From Monoraphidium neglectum (Eukaryota > Chlorophyta > Chlorophyceae > Sphaeropleales > Selenastraceae): 11,599 nucleotides of DNA. The DNA lies in assembly GCF_000611645.1 (NCBI RefSeq), contig NW_014011768.1, forward strand, positions 1 to 11,599, read 5' to 3'. Every line of letters starts with the position of its first letter. Position 1 is the first letter of the stretch. This document shows, in pieces, positions 8,382 through 11,599 of the stretch. The position numbers and the translations under genes are program-made. The notes under the pieces were generated by a model. That model ran no database searches, had not been told where the DNA came from, and saw nothing but the letters and a program-made list of their open reading frames with translations.

Positions 8382-9659
8382 CTACTGTGAGGCCTTGATG
8401 CTGGCCAGCAGATCTGGGGAGAACACCACGCCAGTTGACCCCGCCGGCACCAGCACATCCTTGCCGGCGCCGCCAGCCAGCCGCAGGTATTGCATCAGCT
8501 CGGCCTGCACCGCCGCCGGCAGCGCGATCCGCGCCCCGCCGAGCGCCTGCGCCGCTGCCGCGAGCTTTGCGAGCGCCGCCTGCAGCGCGGCCGGCACCGT
8601 CAGGAGCTCGCTATTGGCCACTACCTGCTCGGGCGTCTGCAGCAGCCCCAGCAGCTGCGCCATCTGGGCCGCCGCGGCAGAGGCGGCCGAGGTCGCATTG
8701 GCGGCAACCGACCTGAGGCCGGGCATGAGCGCGACCGCGCCGGCCGCGCTTGCGAGCACGGGCTTGACGACGGGCTTGGGTGGGTTGGCGGGAGCGGCGC
8801 TAGGCGCCAGGGCCGCCGGCGCTGGTGCTGCCGGCGTCACGGCTGGTCGGGTAATGGCGGGGCTGGCCCGGATTGAAGGGGTGGCGTCCGCCGCTGCCAC
8901 GAGGCTTGGGGCTGCCGCTGCCACGGCAAGGCTGGGTTTGGCAGCTGCAGGGCTGGGCTTTGGTGCAGGGCTGGCGATTGACACAGCAGGCCGGGCGCTT
9001 GGTGAGGGGCTCGCCTTCGGTAGCGCTGTGCTGGGCTTGCTGATCGAGGGGCTCGCCTTGGCCATTGCCGGGCTGGGCGACAATGAGGGACTCGCTTTTG
9101 TTGCTGTTGAGCTTGGCCTGGGCGAAGGTGAGGGCCAAGGGCTGGGGCTGGCCTGCGTCATGCGGGGGCTTCGCAGCACAGGTGATGGGCTCGCCCTTGC
9201 CACTATTGGGCTTGCCTTGGGCAATGGCGCCGAAACAGGCGCTTTGATGGCTGCAGCAGAGGTCGCCCCAAACGTCAACCAACCGCTGCTCGCAGTCCAC
9301 GTTGAGGGGCCGGGCTGGGTGGCTGGCAGCGTGCTGGGTACTGCACCCACGACAGGACTGAGTTTCGGCGATGGTGCAGGACTGGTCCTCAGCATTGGCG
9401 CAGGGCTGAACTTTGCTGGTGATGCAGCAGCATTCAGTGCCTGCTTTGATGCCGCCATCGCAGCAGCCGCTTTCGCCACTGGCTGGGATGCAGCCACAGC
9501 TGGGACACCAGCAGCTGCGCGACGTGAGCGGGAATTGTCAGCACTGCAGGGTAAGCATGCGGGCCGGCCCTAGACCAATCCAATCCGTGTCTTCCCACCT
9601 GCTGTAAAATCCAGGGCGAAAAGAAGTCCTAAAAAGCCCACCGACACGAATTGGTTCAT
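8382..9659 (-). CDS. Secreted Ser/Pro/Ala-rich protein, hydroxyproline-rich-glycoprotein-like (2 exons, ~397 aa)
   Basis: Exon 1 (9659-9599) encodes a signal peptide, MNQFVSVGFLGLLFALDFTA, and ends in phase 1 at CAG/GTGGG. Exon 2 (9514-8382, stop TAG) continues in frame after an AG acceptor; a second in-frame acceptor 15 nt further on would start exon 2 at 9499. The first ~260 residues of the mature protein are built from SP, PSP and KASPS motifs (KASPI, KASPSLS, KASPSIS, KASPSPS), the composition of algal wall or matrix hydroxyproline-rich glycoproteins, where prolines next to serines are hydroxylated and arabinosylated (family knowledge). The last ~130 residues are Ala/Leu/Gln-rich and helical-looking, with less proline, one NAT glycosylation sequon and no cysteine. 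The lack of Cys argues against a pherophorin. Function is otherwise unknown. The opposite strand is also open over the same stretch (see findings). Confidence 0.7.
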
Positions 9660-9709
9660 AGTTCCGGGCCCCCGCGGGGCTGATGCTGCAGAAATCTTAA
9701 TCACAAGAA

Positions 9710-9716
9710 TTTTAAA
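9710..9716 (-). promoter_or_regulatory. TATA-like element upstream of the Ser/Pro-rich protein gene
   Basis: The minus strand reads TTTAAAA in a short AT-rich island, about 50 nt upstream of the ATG at 9659. It could be a core promoter element, but it overlaps the likely 3' end of the upstream gene, so weak evidence. Confidence 0.25.
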
Positions 9717-9718
9717 TG

Positions 9719-9723
9719 TTACA
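9719..9723 (-). terminator. Candidate TGTAA polyadenylation signal of the methyltransferase-like gene
   Basis: TGTAA on the minus strand lies 245 nt after the stop at 9968. TGTAA is the known polyadenylation signal of chlorophyte nuclear genes. It sits only 60 nt before the ATG of the next gene, so the intergenic space is very compact. The stop codon itself also lies in a TGTAA (9968-9972), which is unlikely to be the functional signal. Confidence 0.4.
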
Positions 9724-9967
9724 ACGAGATTTACGGCTTTCGAACAATCAAAAGTACGGCAGGGACGTCGGAGCTGACGGGAAATCGACGAGCCGCCAAC
9801 GAGCTGCTGAGCGGCTCGACTTTCACATTACCAGTCCCCTGCGCAATGCAAGCACTGCCATGAGCCTGTATGTTTCTGGATGTATGAGACATGCCAGGGC
9901 ACACAATCCATGCCATTGGTAATTTGCTGTGTGTGGTGCCTGCGCCGTTCAACACGCTCATGACATA

Positions 9968-11599
9968 TTACAGCTGAAATCCAAAGCTAAATCCCGGTGC
10001 TGCTGCAGGGTCAGGCGGAGCCTCTCGCTGGTCACCCTTGTGTGCGTCCTCGCCGCCGCCCGCCTGGCCGCCAGCAGCCGCCTGACCTCGTCGCTTGCCC
10101 CGCCGCCGCTCCCTCTCCTCTGGGGCCTCCTCATCTTCAGCGCCCGCCTCGTGGCTTTGGCCGCAGGCCCCGCGCGTGCAGCCGCCACACGCGTCCCGCT
10201 GCCTTTTCTTTCCGGCAGCTGCCCCTGCCGCCGCGACTGCGCCTCTACCCTTGCTCCCATCGCTGCCGCCCTCCTCGCTCAACTCCTCCTCCTGGCCGCC
10301 GTCCTCATCACTGCTGCGCGCTGCCGCTTCGGCCGCAGCCGCTTGCCGCCGCTCCGCCAGGTCAGCAACTGCAGCTACAATAGCCTCCCTCGCAACAGCG
10401 TCCAGCAAAGGCCCCTCTGAGCCGCTGCCACCAAGAGACTGGGAGGGCAGGTGGCAGGGCACATGAGGTGCAGCTCGTTTCAAGGCCTCTCAGGCGGCGC
10501 AGCGAGCCCTGTGCAGATACGTCGCCCCCTTTCTTGTGCTGCAACCTGCAAATCCCATCAAGTTTCAAACATCACCTGCAATCGGCTTCGGCCCCACCGC
10601 CCATTCCAGGTCGCACCCCCCCACCCCCTCCCAAAAAGAGCAAGCTCACGCGCACCTCTAGGAGGGCGTGCAGGCACCGCTTCTCCCCCGCCCGCGCCCG
10701 CACCGCCGCGTGCAGCCGCGGCGGCAGCTTCTCGGCGGCCGCCAGCAGCGCCTCGTCCTCCTCCAGGCCGCAGGTGTAGCGCGACAGCATGAGCCGCGCC
10801 GCCAGCCGCAGGGTGTCCACGAGCAGCGCGGCGGGGGGGAGCTGCGGTGGGATGGTGGGCGGGCGGGTGGCGCTTTGTGGGAGATGGTGCCAGACATGAG
10901 CAGGCGCGTGGGGGCGGAGCCTCAAACGCGCAGCGTATGTCAGGGTCATGATGTGCGCCCATGAACGGGCGAGCCGGCTGCCCACCAGGAGCCTGCAACA
11001 GCTGGCAAGTCATGAGCAACGTGTGGTTGTTTCAAGAGCAATCCAATCCTTCCCAAATGCACACCTGGAGATCTTCCAAACTGTTGTCCGCGCCTGCAGC
11101 TGCGCCCCCGCCGCCGCCGGCGCCGCCCGCGTCCCCATTTCTCCGCCGCTGCTTCCCTGTTTTCTCCACAACGGCCAGCAGTTGCTTGCACGCCGGCACG
11201 CCCGCGTGCAGCAGCGCAGCGACGGCGGCCATCTCCTTGGGCACGCCCGCGCCCTCAAAGACGGGGAACGCGCCGGCCTTCGGCAGCAGCCGCAGCTTGT
11301 AGGCGAGCGCCCACCGGTCCTCCCAGTCGGGGAGCGCCTCCGCTGCCACCGACAGCCTCGGCACCCCCACAGCCGCCGCCGCTGGCGCCCTGCCGCCCGT
11401 CGTTCCATTGGCTTCCACCCTGCCCTCCCCACTGCCGCCGTCATCCTCGGCGTCGGATGACTCGTCGTCCTCGACCTCGTAATCCGGCTCGGACTCTTCA
11501 GATGAAGCCTCGGACTGTTCGGACTCCCCCTCATCTTCGTACACCTCCCCGTCGTCGGACTGCGCCTCCCCGCCCCCGCCGTCCCCCGGCCCCTCGCCC
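9968..11599 (-). CDS. C-terminal part of a probable SET-domain (Rubisco LSMT/SETD-like) protein lysine methyltransferase, partial at right edge
   Basis: Exons visible: 11599-11065, 10841-10656 and 10438-9968 (stop TAA); all junctions are phase 0. The 5' part is beyond the right edge. Exon 1 begins with a strongly acidic Ser/Glu/Asp stretch (about 11560-11430), then LPDWEDRWALAYKLRLLPKA and a helical segment. The next exon contains CGLEEDEALLA...LPPRLHAAVRARAGEKRCL, which resembles the L-E-E-D ... R-x-GEK signature of the Rubisco-LSMT substrate-binding domain found C-terminal to SET domains in this family. If correct, the enzyme transfers methyl from S-adenosylmethionine to lysines. The last exon adds a low-complexity tail of 156 residues with acidic blocks, basic clusters (GKKRQRD, ERERRRGKRRG; possible nuclear signals) and a CGGC-x3-ACG cluster. 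The SET domain is not visible, so the class is inferred from memory of the family. The donor at 10655 has an in-frame alternative 6 nt further into the intron. Confidence 0.6.

Noticed and set aside
10651..10656. Alternative donor CGC/GTGAGC, 6 nt inside the chosen methyltransferase-gene donor
   Set aside because: It keeps the frame and only adds two residues (VR). GAG/GTGCGC was preferred because GTGCG donors are common in this window; the choice is not certain.

Overview
This window is nuclear DNA of a eukaryote, most likely a GC-rich green alga (Chlorophyta, possibly a Chlorella-type trebouxiophyte; the species is inference). The evidence is many short introns bounded by GT..AG with GTGCG/GTGGG-type donors, GC-rich exons, AT-richer intergenic DNA, (CA)n/(GT)n tracts in introns, TGTAA motifs downstream of stop codons, and an MSH2 that reads most like the land-plant protein. 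I see no operons, Shine-Dalgarno sites, tRNA, rRNA, CRISPR array or insertion sequence.

Four genes were reconstructed by hand, all on the minus strand, so transcription runs from high to low coordinates. From right to left: (1) 11599-9968, the 3' part of a gene whose product resembles the C-terminal substrate-binding region of SET-domain (Rubisco LSMT/SETD-type) lysine methyltransferases; any SET domain lies beyond the right edge. (2) 9659-8382, a two-exon gene for a secreted Ser/Pro/Ala-rich, hydroxyproline-rich-glycoprotein-like protein. (3) 7710-6322, a four-exon gene for a small (207 aa) secreted, cysteine-free protein with a Lys/Asp heptad-repeat core and a Gly-rich tail; I recognise no family. 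(4) 5259 to the left edge, the first 14 exons (about 600 residues) of MSH2, the DNA mismatch-repair subunit; the ATPase domain lies beyond position 1.

The two middle genes share a layout. Each begins with a 61-nt exon encoding a 20-residue signal peptide, followed by a phase-1 intron. These exons are too short to appear in an ordinary ORF scan. The gaps between genes (5260-6321, 7711-8381 and 9660-9967) hold promoter and 3' UTR candidates, and 5919-6118 holds strong hairpins. The MSH2 introns carry many microsatellites, a probable G-quadruplex at a 5' splice site, and complementary CA/GU tracts.

I found no defence or mobile system. The least explained items are the heptad-repeat secreted protein and the hairpin cluster downstream of it.
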